Assembly: GCF_035594125.1 (NCBI RefSeq)
Contig: NC_087183.1
Span: 14,837,368-14,901,367 of the forward strand
DNA from: Scylla paramamosain
Lineage: Eukaryota > Arthropoda > Malacostraca > Decapoda > Portunidae
DNA length: 64,000 bases
Direction of reading: 5' to 3'
The position numbers and the translations under genes were made by a program. A model generated the notes under the pieces. That model was not told the DNA's origin, searched no databases, and saw only the letters and a list, made by a program, of their open reading frames with translations. Below are positions 1 through 13,339 of the stretch, piece by piece (the stretch's first letter is position 1; the number at the start of each line of letters is the position of its first letter).

Positions 1-1560
<1,560 letters not shown>

Positions 1561-2760
1561 CGCTATTCGCTATTTAGGAAGAACAGTGACAACTTTTCCT
1601 CCACTTATTTAGTTTCCAAATTCACATCGAAAGTGTATGTAGGAAAACATGAAGTGTGTTTTTTCTCTTAGTACGAGTAGAGAGAGAGAGAGACTTAGAG
1701 GACGACGAAGAGGAGGAGAAGGAGGAGAAGGAGGAAAAGGAAAAAGAAGACTGGTAAATCTCTCAGGTGAAAATTGTGGGGATATTGAAAGAGAACGATA
1801 TTTTTAAAGACGACAAAAAAAAAAGAAAAACTGTGAAGGAAACTAAGGGGGAGAGACTAAAGAACAACACTAAAAAAAATAAAGAAAGAAAAAAAGAGGA
1901 ACTAAATAGAAAGGGACACAAGAAACGATGAATCAGGAAAAGGGAAACCTGAATGACACTTAAGAAAGAGGATTTTTAGAAGTAGGTCTTGATAAGAGCT
2001 AAAGAAAATGGGAACTTTTGGGCACTAAAGAAAGAGGAATCTCAAAATTGGGTCTTGATAGGGACTTCAGAAAATGACTTTTATTTATTGGAATCAGGAA
2101 TTTAAAGGAGATTTAAAGATAGGAACTTCTGGATACTGGGATCTTAGTTGAGTTTATGGTGAATAGAGACATAAAGGAGGAAAGCAAAGGGAAACAAAAG
2201 GTGAGAGTTAAAGACAAGAGTAGAAAGGGCGTTTTTAGATTGTCCCCAGAAAGAAGTCTTGATTTGGCACTAAGAAAAATTCACACCAGTCTCCAGAAAG
2301 GGAGTCTTACTCAAGGGGACCTGAGAAGAGATCTTGATAGGAATTGAAGAAAATGGAGACTAGATGGAGGACTTCAGAAGATAAATTTTACGAAAGAGAA
2401 CCTGAAAACGGGATCTGGATGGAAACTTACACGAAGGACTTTAAGAAGAGAAACAAAGGAAACATAGAAAAAGTAAAGTCCAAGAGTGCACCTAAGAAAA
2501 GAGTTGGCAGATTAAAAAAAGAGGAAAAATTTATAGAGAGAGGACCTAAGAACGGAATCTAGATGGAAACTTACACGAAGGGCTTCAGAAGAGAATTTTA
2601 AGGAAAGAAAGCAAAGGAGGAAACAGAAAAGGAGAGTTCATGTAATAAAAGAGTTAACAAAGATTCAAAAACTAGAAACTTACACGAGAACTTCTGAAGG
2701 AGAATTTTAAAGGAAACTGAGAGAGGAGTTAGAAATGACTTACCTTGAGTGACATTTGGT
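1561..2760. repeat. Purine-rich degenerate repeat region
   Basis: Strongly purine-rich plus strand with loosely repeated phrases such as GGTCTTGATAGGGACTTCAG, ACTTACACGAAGG and AGAAGAGAATTTTAA. Short open frames here (2156-2562) are by-products of low T content. No gene seen. Confidence 0.5.
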
Positions 2761-3713
2761 ATAGAGTGTGTTGGTATAGAGCGATGTGCAGAAGAGGTGT
2801 GGACGGGCCGACTACTGACTGGCTGGCTGCTGCTGGTTACGTGCGTTCGATCCCGGACGTAAAAGTGATCTGAGGTCGTCTCCCTGTGTTCACTCCTTTA
2901 TATTACTCGCGCTCTCCCACGCACCACGCTCCTCAACCAATAGGCGCGCTTCTTTATCTGTATCCCGCACCCGTGGCCAATCAGAGAGGGGTTTTCATGG
3001 AGTTTTCGTCCAATGAGAGTGAGGTTTCTTTTTGGAGAATCTTATGCCCCCGTAGACTGAATCCCGGCAGATGGCACGGATGAGGGTGTGTCATGTGTTT
3101 GATTATGGTGTTAAGAGAGGGAGACAAGGGTTTAGCGGAGGAATGAAGGAAGGAGGAGGCTGGAAGAGGATTATTGGAGCCCGTCATTACAAGTGTCACG
3201 TGTTGTTTGGTCTCCTCCGCGTCGCCCACGAGTCCTCCCTTCGTCGGGATTGCTTGTGCCCACTCATCTCCCTACCCATTCCATTACCACTTCCACCACT
3301 ACCACATCCTTCTCCTCCTCCTCCTCCTCCTCCTCTTACTCTTCCTACTGGTCATCATGTCTCGTCCTCCTGTTACCCCCCTCTTCATCCCTCCTCACAT
3401 CTCTTATCTCTTCCCCTCCTCCTCTTCCTCCTCCTCCTCCTCCAGAACAGTCAGTGCGTGGGAGTCCTTACCGTATTATTTTACTTGTCATTGTCTCCTG
3501 CTCGTGCATCGTCTCCTCGGTATTATCTTTCATGTATGTCAATGAGTCTCCTTTTTGTGTATGTGCGTCATTTATGGCACTCAACCATGTCAACTTTTCC
3601 TAATTTATTGTCGTGTTCCGGAATTGTCGATTAATTTACCGCCTTTCCCTTCTGTATCCCTTCCCTCTTTGTATCCCTTCCTATTTGTCCCCTGCTTTCC
3701 TGTTTCTCTAGTC

Positions 3714-3747
<34 letters not shown>

Positions 3748-4120
3748 TGTGTGTGTGTCTGTGTGTGTGTGTGTCTTTCATCTCTCAGCCTGATGTCAGT
3801 TTGTGTTAAGTTAAGCTGAGTCAGATTTAGTTGGACTCCTATAAAGTCATTTCACCTTATCTGTAACTTATCAAATTATCAAATTATCGTCACCTTTACC
3901 TGTCGTTGATTAGCATGTCATTTTAACCATTTTGGATTTTGTTAGAGTTTATGTTTGATTTTGTTTTATAATTATTTATTTACTTTTTTTTCATGTACTT
4001 ATTTACCTTATTTTATTTTATATTTTACTGGTGTTTATCTTTATTTATATTTGTTAATGTTCAGTTTTATTACCTTGATGATGTTGTATGATCATTGCTT
4101 AAACACAAGAATATTAATCT
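2761..4120. other. Non-repetitive spacer with CTC/TCC and T(n)GT(n) tracts
   Basis: GC-richer sequence to about 3250, CTC-type trinucleotides at 3308-3340 and 3415-3445, and a T run followed by GT repeats at 3718-3775. No splice-supported coding sequence recognised. Confidence 0.5.
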
Positions 4121-4270
4121 GCTTACCTGTCTATCTATCCATCCATCTATCTAACTGCTTATCTGTTTACCTACCCACCTACCCACTTATCTATTAAACC
4201 TATGAAGCAATCAATTAATCTGTCCATCAATATATCCACCAAATATCTATCTATCAGTGTATCTGTCAGT
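4121..4270. repeat. CTAT/CATC tetranucleotide repeat, imperfect
   Basis: Repeated CTATCTATCCATCCATC and TACCCACCTACCCACTTATC units. Confidence 0.7.
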
Positions 4271-4479
4271 CAGTCTTTCCTTCAGCCGTGCGTGACCAGA
4301 ATCAATCAGCAATAAGACGAGAGAAGAAAGAGAGATACGCATCACGTTGGTATTTCCTATGTTATATAATCTTAACACTTTCCCTTCATTTGTTTCCGCG
4401 ACAACTTTCCTGCTTCCTTTTCCCCCTTTTTCTCTTTTACATCGAAGGACGCAGGAAATTCCAGACATTAAAAAAAAAA

Positions 4480-4925
4480 AAGTGGCGTATTACTGGAGAG
4501 ATATTGACCTGTTGGAATCAGTACAAAGGAGAATGACTAAAAAGATACAAAGAAACAATTGAACATTTTAAGTTTACAATCCTTAGAGAAGCGTACAATA
4601 AGGAGGGTGTCTGATAGAGGCCTTTAAATGATGTGGGAAATACAGTAAGGGCAACATAAGCAAAATTTTCAGGGTCAGTAGCGAGGATAGGACAAGAAAT
4701 AATGGGTTCAAACGTGATAGAGTTAGATTTTAAAAAGAAGATAGGAAAGAATTGGTGGTAGGTGAATGAAATAGAGTAAGCGATTAATTTGTCATTACAG
4801 AACTTTAAAAAAAAAAAAAAAAAAAACAGGCAATTATGTTTCATGCATGGACTGTTACGTGTAGGCCTGATGGCTTCTTGCAAGTTCCCATATATTCTTA
4901 TGCTCTATGTTCTTATTAATAAAAA
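4480..4925 (+). pseudogene. Decayed non-LTR retrotransposon (LINE) 3' end
   Basis: With frameshifts and stops the plus strand reads like the C-terminal end of a LINE reverse transcriptase ORF: LLESVQRRMTKKIQ, then a Leu/Lys-rich SLEKR-like stretch, a TRNNGFK-like stretch, and an EWNRVSD-like stretch, the order typical of CR1/L2-like elements of arthropods. It ends in GCCTGATGGCTTCTTGCA, short ATGTTCTTA-type terminal repeats and an A run. Clearly inactive. Confidence 0.6.
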
Positions 4926-5231
4926 AAAATCATGAAGTATTTATTTTCAAAACACCATGGCATAGAAAACGGAAGTGCGCAGAAAGGGAAGGATGAGAGG
5001 AGGGAGACCAAGGAAGCTAAAATTTGTGTCTTAGCTTCCTTGAGGGCAATGCAAGAAGGGTCACCAGCGAAAGTACGTAATAATTATTATTTAACTACTA
5101 TTTAATTATGTTGTTACCTCCTTCCTATTTTTACTTGTCCATTTCTACCACTCTCCGTTTTCTTTCTTTTGTCTCTTAGAAAATATGGATGTTTGTTATA
5201 ATTTTTTTTTATGACAGCTATGTAAAGTTTA

Positions 5232-5262
<31 letters not shown>

Positions 5263-5499
5263 ATGCAGGTCACTAAGATGCCAGGGAAAGAAAGAGAGAG
5301 AGAAAGAGAGAGAAAAGTTTTAATTTGTTCTAAAAGGGAAGAATGAGTCTCGCATTTCGTTGTCTCAAAACTTCTCAGGCATTATTCATTTTTACATCAG
5401 TTAGCGAAGCCCAGTCGGCGAGAGGTTAGCGCCAGTTAAGCCAGAAGTCATTCGCATCATTAGTAATCTCAAATCAGTCAGGTAGCATAATGGGTTCGT

Positions 5500-5566
5500 G
5501 TATGTATTTTATTTATTTATTTATTTTATTTTATTTTATTTATTTATCTTTTTTTTTTTTTTTGAT
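5500..5566. repeat. TTTA/TTTTA repeat and T run
   Basis: Tandem TTTA and TTTTA units followed by a T run. Confidence 0.8.
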
Positions 5567-5577
5567 AGCCAGGTCAT

Positions 5578-6393
5578 GTATGGTCAGTCAGTCGGTCAGA
5601 TGGTCAGTCAGCTGGTGAATCCTTAAGGTATAAAAAGCAAAAATATAAGTAGGTCACTGGAAAAGAATGTGAGAATCAGTCAGTCAGTCAGTCACTCACT
5701 CACTCACTCAATTAACCAGTCAGGGTAAAAAGTAAAATTTTCAGTAGTTCATTTGGGAAAGATATGAGGGTCAGTCAGTAAAACAGTCAGTCAGTGAGTC
5801 AGTCAGTCAGTCATTCAGTCAGTTCGCGAGGTACAGAATAAGATTTAAATAGGTCAGAAAGGGAGCGGCTTGAGAGTCAATCAGTTAGTCAGTAGAAAAC
5901 TCAGTCCATCAGTCAGTTAGTCAATGAGGCACTCAGTCAGTCACTCAGTCAGTCACTCAGTCAGTCACTCAGTCAATCAGGTACTTAGTCAGTCACTCAG
6001 TCAGTCACTCAGTCAATCAGGTACTCAGTCAGTCACTCAGTCAGTCAGTGGTGAACCGTCAAGTAGCGAGGAAAAGTATAAAAATCAGTCAGTCGATAGA
6101 TCAAGGACTCAGTAAATCAGTCACTTAGGTATTGAATCCTCAGGTACAGAGAAATATTTGAAGTAGATCAGTCAGTCACTCACTCACTCAGGTATACAGA
6201 AATATTTTAAGTAGATCACTGAGGAAGGCAATGTAAGTCAGTCAGTCAGTCAGTCAGTCAGTCGTGAGGGGGAAGCTTAACATTTTACTAGGTCAGTTGG
6301 CCGCACCGTGAGACTGTATTAAAACAATTAACTTGGGTTTTAAAAGGTCTTTCATCATGCATCAACTTTGTTAGTTAGCGGCCGTCAGTCAGT

Positions 6394-6395
<2 letters not shown>
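5578..6395. repeat. TCAG tetranucleotide field
   Basis: More than 800 bp rich in TCAG units in blocks (5678-5705, 5773-5822, 5921-6050, 6238-6262), interspersed with TCAC variants and with repeated phrases of the type AGGTACAGAA...AAATTTNAAGTAG. Resembles a degenerate higher-order satellite. Confidence 0.75.
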
Positions 6396-6464
<69 letters not shown>

Positions 6465-6761
6465 CGAAGCAAATAAATGATACATAATGCAAATTCTCTA
6501 TTTTCTTTCTATTACTTTTAGTGTGTGTGTGCGTGTGTTCGTGTGTTCGTGCGTGCGTGCGTGCGTGTGTGTGGAGATTAAGGGAGCAAGAGAGAAAATT
6601 TAAGACGGACAGAATTTCGAAGTGGATAGATTTAGGGCAGCGATAGATGGAGGGAGGAGGAGGAGGAGGAGGAGGAGGAGGAGGAGGAGGAGGAGGAAGA
6701 GAAAGAGGAAGAGGAGGAGGAAGAAGAGAAGGAGGAAAGAGTATCAGTGTAAGATGGACAC

Positions 6762-6845
<84 letters not shown>

Positions 6846-6981
6846 ATTATCATTATTTCTATTCAAGATATAGATAAACAAACAAATATTTAAGTTTTTT
6901 CTGTATTTCTAACTAGTCGTTTTTATGTCGCTTTATTTATTTTAAAGCGAAAATGGAGAAGAAAAAACATACATACTCATG

Positions 6982-7021
<40 letters not shown>

Positions 7022-7114
7022 CTTCTTCTTCTTCTTCTTCTTCTAATTTTCTTCTTTGTCTTTCTCTTCTTCTTCGTCTTCCTCTTCTTCTTCTTTTTCT
7101 TCTTCTTCTTCTTC

Positions 7115-7171
<57 letters not shown>

Positions 7172-7317
7172 CTTTTCTACATCATCATTATCTTCTTCTT
7201 TTTATTTTTATTCTCCTCCTCCTCCTCCTCTTCCTCCTCGTTCCCTATTAATCTCATCTCTTTCTATAACATTACTCTGCAGTTTCCTGTTTATCTATCT
7301 GTGGCTGGTGGACGCCT

Positions 7318-7349
<32 letters not shown>

Positions 7350-7458
7350 GTGGACGTAAAACTGTAACCATGTATATCGTGCGCTGTTCCCAAGGCGGTT
7401 ATCGTACTTGACGCAACGCAACACCGAGGTGGAATAGATTTACGAAAGATTACGAAGT

Positions 7459-7519
<61 letters not shown>

Positions 7520-7577
7520 ATTACGTTTTCTTAACCTCAACGCAATTTTTCTCTTGTCTGTCAATCTCTTGTATCCA

Positions 7578-7651
<74 letters not shown>

Positions 7652-7694
7652 TTTCTAAAAGCCCAACAGCACTTCCTTATCATTCCTCACCACT

Positions 7695-7729
<35 letters not shown>

Positions 7730-7735
7730 ATGTGT

Positions 7736-7783
<48 letters not shown>

Positions 7784-7785
7784 CT
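6396..7785. repeat. Compound microsatellite block
   Basis: CT 6397-6461; GT/GC 6521-6570; AGG 6653-6740; GA 6765-6842; GTT, TTC and TTA trinucleotides 6980-7170; GT 7318-7346; CT 7463-7516 and 7583-7646; GA 7699-7728; GT 7731-7782. The long open frames across it are low-complexity translations. Confidence 0.95.
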
Positions 7786-7997
7786 GGATATTATATGGAA
7801 GGAGAAAATAAATGGTTTTACTCGCTAACGTGGAAGGTTCGCGCTACACTACGCTAACTATTTCAGGGTTGTGCTGTAGTGTTGTTGATTCAAGGTCGTG
7901 TATTAGACGCCCCTCCCCATCTTTTTTTTTTTTTTTTATGAAATTCGGAAAGAAAACGTATATGGCAGGTATTCGATTTCATGAGTTTACGTGTTAT

Positions 7998-8038
7998 CAT
8001 TAGTAGTAGTAGTAGTAGTTGTAGTAAAGTTTTAGTAA

Positions 8039-8095
<57 letters not shown>
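7998..8095. repeat. TAG and AAT trinucleotide arrays
   Basis: TAG-type repeats at about 8000-8030 and AAT repeats at 8042-8094. Confidence 0.9.
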
Positions 8096-8289
8096 GCAAA
8101 TGCGTTATTATCACCTAACAATATACATGAAATTTGCTTTGGCAGCTCTCAAACAAAAAAAAAAAAAAGACAAAAACTAAAATTTTGAGGTTTCGATCAG
8201 CTATGGTCCGTGCAGCGTGTGAAGACTTCAGATGTCCATTCAGTGCTGCTGCGTACAAAAGATCTCAGCCACTCTTCATGCTTTCCAAT

Positions 8290-8513
8290 GGACCATATTC
8301 TGAAACACTTCCACGCCACCAACCCCCCTTTCCCCCTCCTCACTACATTCAATAGACTCTAGTTGAATTGACACTGTTTTTTTTTTAATTGCTCCAGTGA
8401 CAGATTAACAATATTTCTACATTATTAACAGAAGAAACACAATTTTCAAAGGCCACTCCGTGGCCTTTAAAAATTGTGGTGTTGAGAAAGCAAAGCCTTT
8501 CAGAATACGGACC
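8290..8513 (+). mobile_element. Short inverted-repeat (MITE-like) element, copy A
   Basis: About 214 bp starting ATATTCTGAAACACTTCC and ending in TTTCAGAATAC, flanked by GGACC on both sides (8290-8294 and 8509-8513), a possible target duplication. The body contains TTCTACATTATTAACAG and GTGGCCTTTAA-type blocks shared with the other copies. It has no coding capacity. Confidence 0.6.
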
Positions 8514-8969
8514 AATTTAGACCTCATTCGTTGACCAGATGGCAGCATTCAATTGTCTGCATTTTAAGGGATGTGATGCGTCACTGGATTATCCCACATC
8601 TCGTTGTGTCCTCCGTTACTTCTTGCTGTTGATTCCTTTTATATTTATTCTCTTCTTTCCTTATTATTTTTTCTCTTTCCTTGGTGTCCTTCTCTCAGCT
8701 CTCAGCTGTGTTAATTGATACGTTTGTCCTGCGTCACTATATATATATTTTTTATCTTTTTTCTTCTCTCATTTTTTTCTTTTTTTTTCTTTTTTTCTTT
8801 TCGAGCCCTTGATGCTTTGAGGAGAGCAACAAGTCACCCGATACCCATTTATACCTTATTATTTTTTTTTATCCATGAATCTTGTTTTTTTCACCTCTTT
8901 TATAATGTTTAGTTCTTCATGGTGCATCTTCTTAAACATTTTTCCGCCTTTTCTCCACTATTTTTAACA

Positions 8970-9165
8970 GGGTGTAGATGTTATTAGAGGTTTTCAGTGA
9001 TACTTCAAAAAAAGATTCTGCACCATCGATAGAACAACAACACATGAGAACCCGACTTGTCACCTCTGTGGCCTTTGAAAATAGTCGATCATATTTTGAA
9101 ACACTTCCGCGTCGCACCTCCGCTACATTCAAAAAGGCTCTAACTTCTAAACACACAAAAAAAAG
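8970..9165 (+). mobile_element. MITE-like element, copy B (rearranged fragments)
   Basis: Holds the element's internal block (AGAACCCGACTTGTCACCTC, then GTGGCCTTTGAAAATAGTCG) directly followed by a fresh left end (ATATTTTGAAACACTTCCGC and on to CATTCAAAAAGGCTCTAAC). Looks like a nested or tandem insertion. Confidence 0.5.
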
Positions 9166-9199
9166 GCAATCGTAGGGCCTTAAATATAACCTCTGTTTT

Positions 9200-11030
9200 A
9201 ACATTCTGAGACTTTCCTTGGTGTGCGTACCCGGGAAAGCCCTGTAGCCGTGTGTAGAGGGAATGCCAGGTGGTGTCAGGGGCGGAGTGTCAGCTTACGT
9301 TCCCACACGCCTCAGGCCTCGCTAAGGAGACACTCATTGCCTGGGTGCGTAAACTTAACAAGGAACAGGAGGCTCCGTGGTACCGTGGGGCGTGACACCA
9401 CTGAACACAACACCGAGGTTCCTGCGGCAGGTTTTTTTTTTTTTTTTTTTTTTCTCTCTCTTCTTTTAAGGGGTTGACTAAAGGGATAGCAGAGTTTGGG
9501 GTTAGTGCTAAAGATTGCGTGTTTGAGGTGCTGTATGAGAGACGGTTTTTTTTTTTTTTGTGGGAGCTTTTGGATATTAAGGGAAGGGATGTGATAGAGT
9601 ACGGTAATTATATGGTTTGAGAAGAGAGAATGCCGTCAGTAACTTCATGACAAGTTCCAAAGACCACTTCTCGAAATTTAATTAATTTATGGACAGATAT
9701 GTCGTTTTGCATGTCATTGAGTTGATAGATAGATATATAAACAGATGGAATGAAAGATAAACAAACAAATACATTGAAAACAATAACCACAAGAACAGGA
9801 AACGAGATCCATCAACCCTTAATCAAAAATGGGTTAAATATGAGGACATAACAATTTTACGCAATATATATTCACTCTTTAGTGCATACAAAAGAAAATT
9901 TTGAGAGAGAAAAATAGTAGAAAGGACAATTTGAAACCTTAACACGTGAATCGCCAACCACACATTCTAGGAAATCTTTCATACACCAGGCATTGTGCAT
10001 CCAATCAACGCCCTTCAGTCTTTGGGAGTAACGATGCCTTCAAGTCCTGAGCACCAGCAATCCTAACCAACACTCACGGAAGAAAACTAACTCGCAAAAT
10101 AGACAATAGAAAGTAGATGCGGCTAAAAATCATTGGTGACTTGGGAGTGGTGGATGGGAGGGGGAGTGATAGCAGGTAAGAGGATCAAGGGGCAATTGAA
10201 GGAAAGAGGAAGGTAGGATTTGTCTTTGCCCCCCCAAAGACCGAGGCGCGATGAAGGCGGTCCGCTCAGCCAGTAAGGGGATCGAGGCGTAAGGAGATTC
10301 CGCCGAGGTACCCTATCATAAGCTCTCAGGCGGAGGATATCGATGTGCGTGGATCAAATGTACGATAATTTATGACTTTTCCCGACGACATTGCCTTCTT
10401 GACTATAAATTAGGGCAGTGCATGACTATTTTTAGCGATATTGCATTATGCTCATGATTTAATACTTTATTTTTACTATTATATGCACTAAGTATTGATC
10501 GCTATTGTGAATTTCCTGCTCTTCTTATTTAGCAACATTGCGTTTTCATCATAGTTCTGAGTTTTCTGTCTTGGCTGGACAGGAAAGTTTATTAATTTAC
10601 CTGTTGACTTATTTTATTTTTTTTTCTTACACCCCCACTTTGCTTTTCATAACAATATGTACTGCACGAAACTCATACAAAATTTTGTTGCCAAGTCTCA
10701 TTTCCCGTGACTATCAGCATCAGCAGTTACTGTATGACCAGCCTTGATCTTCCCTTTCCTGCTACAAAGTTGACCCTGATGCAAGTACTTCATGTAAAAC
10801 TCTGCTTATTGTTATATGCTATTACTGCCACCACAGGGCCTATATTGTGTTAAATCTGCCGTGCGTGTGACCCTCACATGTAAAGCAGAGTTGTTATCTG
10901 TTGATTGATGGCTGAATGTTTTACAACTCTAATAACAAGGGCAATTCCCAAATTCAAGCAATCATAGCAACAGATCAGCACAGACAAACATGTTACAGCA
11001 ATCCAGCCACTTTCACACAAAAAATAACCC
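9200..11030. other. Gene-free unique region left of RPL26
   Basis: No microsatellite of note and no recognisable protein. Poly-T runs at 9431 and 9546. Confidence 0.5.
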
Positions 11031-11172
11031 AATGAAAATGAAACAATAACACTTCATCAATAGAAATGAAACTTTAACACCTCAATGAAAAATAAAACTG
11101 GAATGCTGTCAATGAAAAATGGAAGTTAAACGCAAAGTCGATGAAAATTAAACAGCAATGCTACGTCAGTGA
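11030..11172. repeat. Short degenerate tandem repeat downstream of RPL26
   Basis: Four or five diverged units built on TCAATGAAAA...TAAAC..AATGC, period roughly 30-40 bp. Confidence 0.5.
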
Positions 11173-11174
11173 TT

Positions 11175-11180
11175 TTTATT
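11175..11180 (-). terminator. RPL26: RPL26 poly(A) signal AATAAA abutting the stop codon
   Basis: The TAA stop (11183-11181) is followed directly by AATAAA on the minus strand, implying a 3' UTR of only about 20-30 nt. Very short 3' UTRs are common in ribosomal protein genes. Confidence 0.7.
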
Positions 11181-13273
11181 TTACGCAGAAGTATCCATAG
11201 CTGTGAACTTTTCCTTGTCCTTGCCCTGGCGAGCAGCTCGACCTGCCGCCCTCCGCTCAATGATCTTCTTGCGGTCCTTGTCCATCTTCAGCTTCACCAC
11301 GCAGCACTGCAACAAACACAAATGAGATAACAACCTAACAAAAGCCATAACTCTATATATATACTCCATGCACCTCATTATAGTACATCCCAGTCCTTGC
11401 TGTCTCTCATCCTCTTGAGATAAAAATAAGACTGTCATCATTCTCTGGCCCAAAATTAACACTCTTCTCTTAATCTCACATATACATCAAATCTGTCCTC
11501 TCACTTAACCACAACACATCCTCTAACATTAAGAACATAAGTCAGTAAGACAGCATGGGGACTATTACAATAAAATACAAAACTGCAAACAACAAAAATT
11601 TCAATCAGTTATCTGAAACCTACACTATGTGAAAAGACCACCATAAATGGATAAACTTAAGGAAAAGGCAACGCTTATTCATATCAAGGAGGTTAACTCT
11701 AGATGGGTCATGTGCCAGATGAGGTGAAGATTCTCCACTACAGCAGACCAATCAACCACTCAAAAATATTCATAGCCGTTTGGTTAAGTTTTCACTATTG
11801 TGGCAGCAAAATCACCATTACTGTTACACAACCAGACCCAAGGACGTACAGTTATGGTCAACAGTCAACCTCCCATGCTCACTTCCCCTCAAGTGTCTTC
11901 CCTTAATCTTATCCTCTAGTCTGCCAGTAATCTGTCATTTGTAAAAATTTGTAAAGACAGGCAGAAAATCAGAGAACTTGAGAGAGAATAAACTCATAAT
12001 ATATTAAAAGGAAATGTAAAAAGTTAACTCCAGATCATGCCTTTGCATAATTTGGTTCAATCTAGTGTTGTATCAGTCACACAATACACACCTTGGAGGG
12101 GTGGATGCCAACATAGACAGAGGCTCCATTGGCTTTCTCGCGCTGGATCCTCTCAATGTAGATGCAGTACTTTTTTCGGTACACACTGACAACCTTGCCT
12201 ACCTGCTGCCCCTTGTAGTGCCCCCTGACTACCTGTAGGGAAGACCAAAGGGTCAGAAAAGATATAACAGGAGCAATAACAATGCACACTCTCGCTATAT
12301 ACTCTCACGTCAGAAGCACTAGCTAGATCCTTGAGCCAGGGGTGGCCTGGTGTGGGGGGCAAGAGAGCCTGTGCACCAGGTGGAATGTCAGACAGGAGAA
12401 CCCTGCCCACACCCCAGGGACTGAACACTGTGGCGGACAAGGCCACGACTCCCCCACCCCCTACGCCTCTCAGAGAATGGATTAGCAGTTTTCATCATTC
12501 AAAGCTGGACAACTGATGCTTAGTAATACCTATGCATCAGTGCTACCCAGTCACGAAAGGATACTTTAGTCAATAGATATCAAAAGAAAGACGACTACTA
12601 AACATACTTGTCAAAAAGAATGATCAACGAATGTGATGTGAACTATGACCAGTGAGACTTGTAATCAAATAAAGTCACTAAATTACTGACAGCTAGAGAG
12701 ATGAAATAAATGATATTAGATAAAAGAGTACTAGATCTGTAATAAATAGCTGTCCTTTTGCAAATTCCTTACCTATTTCCTCATGTCATGTTCTAACTAG
12801 CCATCACTTTAATCACTCATAAAACAGGAAAGAGGAAGTGCAAGATTATAACAGCCATATGATGTTATTAGAACACACCCATTTGAAAGTAAATATGTTG
12901 AGAAGACAAATGAGAACAGTGCATAAATCTTGAGCAATAAGAGAAAAGAAAAAGGGAGACAACAGAAGACACAGACAGTAAGAAGGGACACGTCAAGGGA
13001 TACCACTTCAAAAGCAACACTCCCGACAACTCAGTAGAATCAACACACACAGCACACCAACAGCAGCAGCAGTAACAGAAGCACCGAGTCACGTCACCTG
13101 CACTTCGTCATCCTTGCGGATTGGGATGGAACGAACATTGTACTTCTGCCTCAGTTCCTTGGAGAGGGGCGCCGACATGAACCTGCGGCGGATGTGGGAC
13201 GGGGCATTGAAGTAACGTTCCCTGTTCTTGCGCCGGGAGGCAGTCTTGTGCTTGTTGAGCTTCATGGTGGAGA
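11181..13273 (-). CDS. RPL26: 60S ribosomal protein L26 (eL/uL24 family), complete coding region
   Basis: Large-subunit ribosomal protein that binds 28S rRNA near the peptide exit tunnel. Coding exons on the minus strand are 13265-13098 (56 codons), 12232-12092 (47 codons) and 11306-11181 (41 codons plus TAA); the first coding exon starts after an AG acceptor at 13274-13275. All junctions are GT-AG and phase 0. The product is 144 aa, close to the usual 145. It starts [20 protein letters not shown] and carries the family signatures [40 protein letters not shown] (KOW motif, about residues 59-70) and [12 protein letters not shown]. The C-terminal tail is shorter and less Lys-rich than in vertebrates. 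The ATG is certain from the conserved N-terminus. Each of the first two introns holds one copy of a 195-nt snoRNA-like element. Expected to be a highly expressed housekeeping gene. Confidence 0.97.
12309..12503 (-). ncRNA. Intronic C/D-box-like structured RNA, copy 1 (RPL26 second intron)
   Basis: A 195-nt segment, transcribed with RPL26, matches another intron of the same gene without gaps at about 92% identity (16 differences). The shared block starts at TTTGAATGATGA, holding a C box (ATGATGA, 12498-12492), and ends at CTTCTGAC, holding a D box (CTGA, 12313-12310). A D'-like CTGA sits about 20 nt after the C box. The D box ends 77 nt before the 3' splice site at 12233, the position typical of intron-encoded C/D snoRNAs. 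Internal pairings include GTGGCCT with AGGCCAC and CCTGGGGTGTGGG with a CCCACACCAGG-type partner, giving a long hairpin. No clear terminal stem outside the boxes was found, and 195 nt is long for a C/D guide, so a composite (scaRNA-like) RNA or an unknown class is possible. A structured repeat element is the main alternative. Confidence 0.55.
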
Positions 13274-13339
13274 CTGAGGGAAAGACGATCATATTAATAC
13301 CACTAACCGAGGCATCATGTTCCTATAACATGTACATGT

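Noticed and set aside
2156..2562. Lys/Arg/Glu-rich frames
   Set aside because: Product of purine-rich, T-poor repetitive DNA; the repeated phrases continue outside the frames.
3071..3634. 187-codon plus-strand frame
   Set aside because: Composition follows CTC/TCC repeats, overlapping frames are equally open, and no domain is visible.
6953..7411. Open frames of 90-152 codons rich in Val, Leu, Phe, Ser, Tyr
   Set aside because: They are translations of GTT, TTC, TTA and CTC trinucleotide arrays in all frames, with no splice signals or homologous domain.
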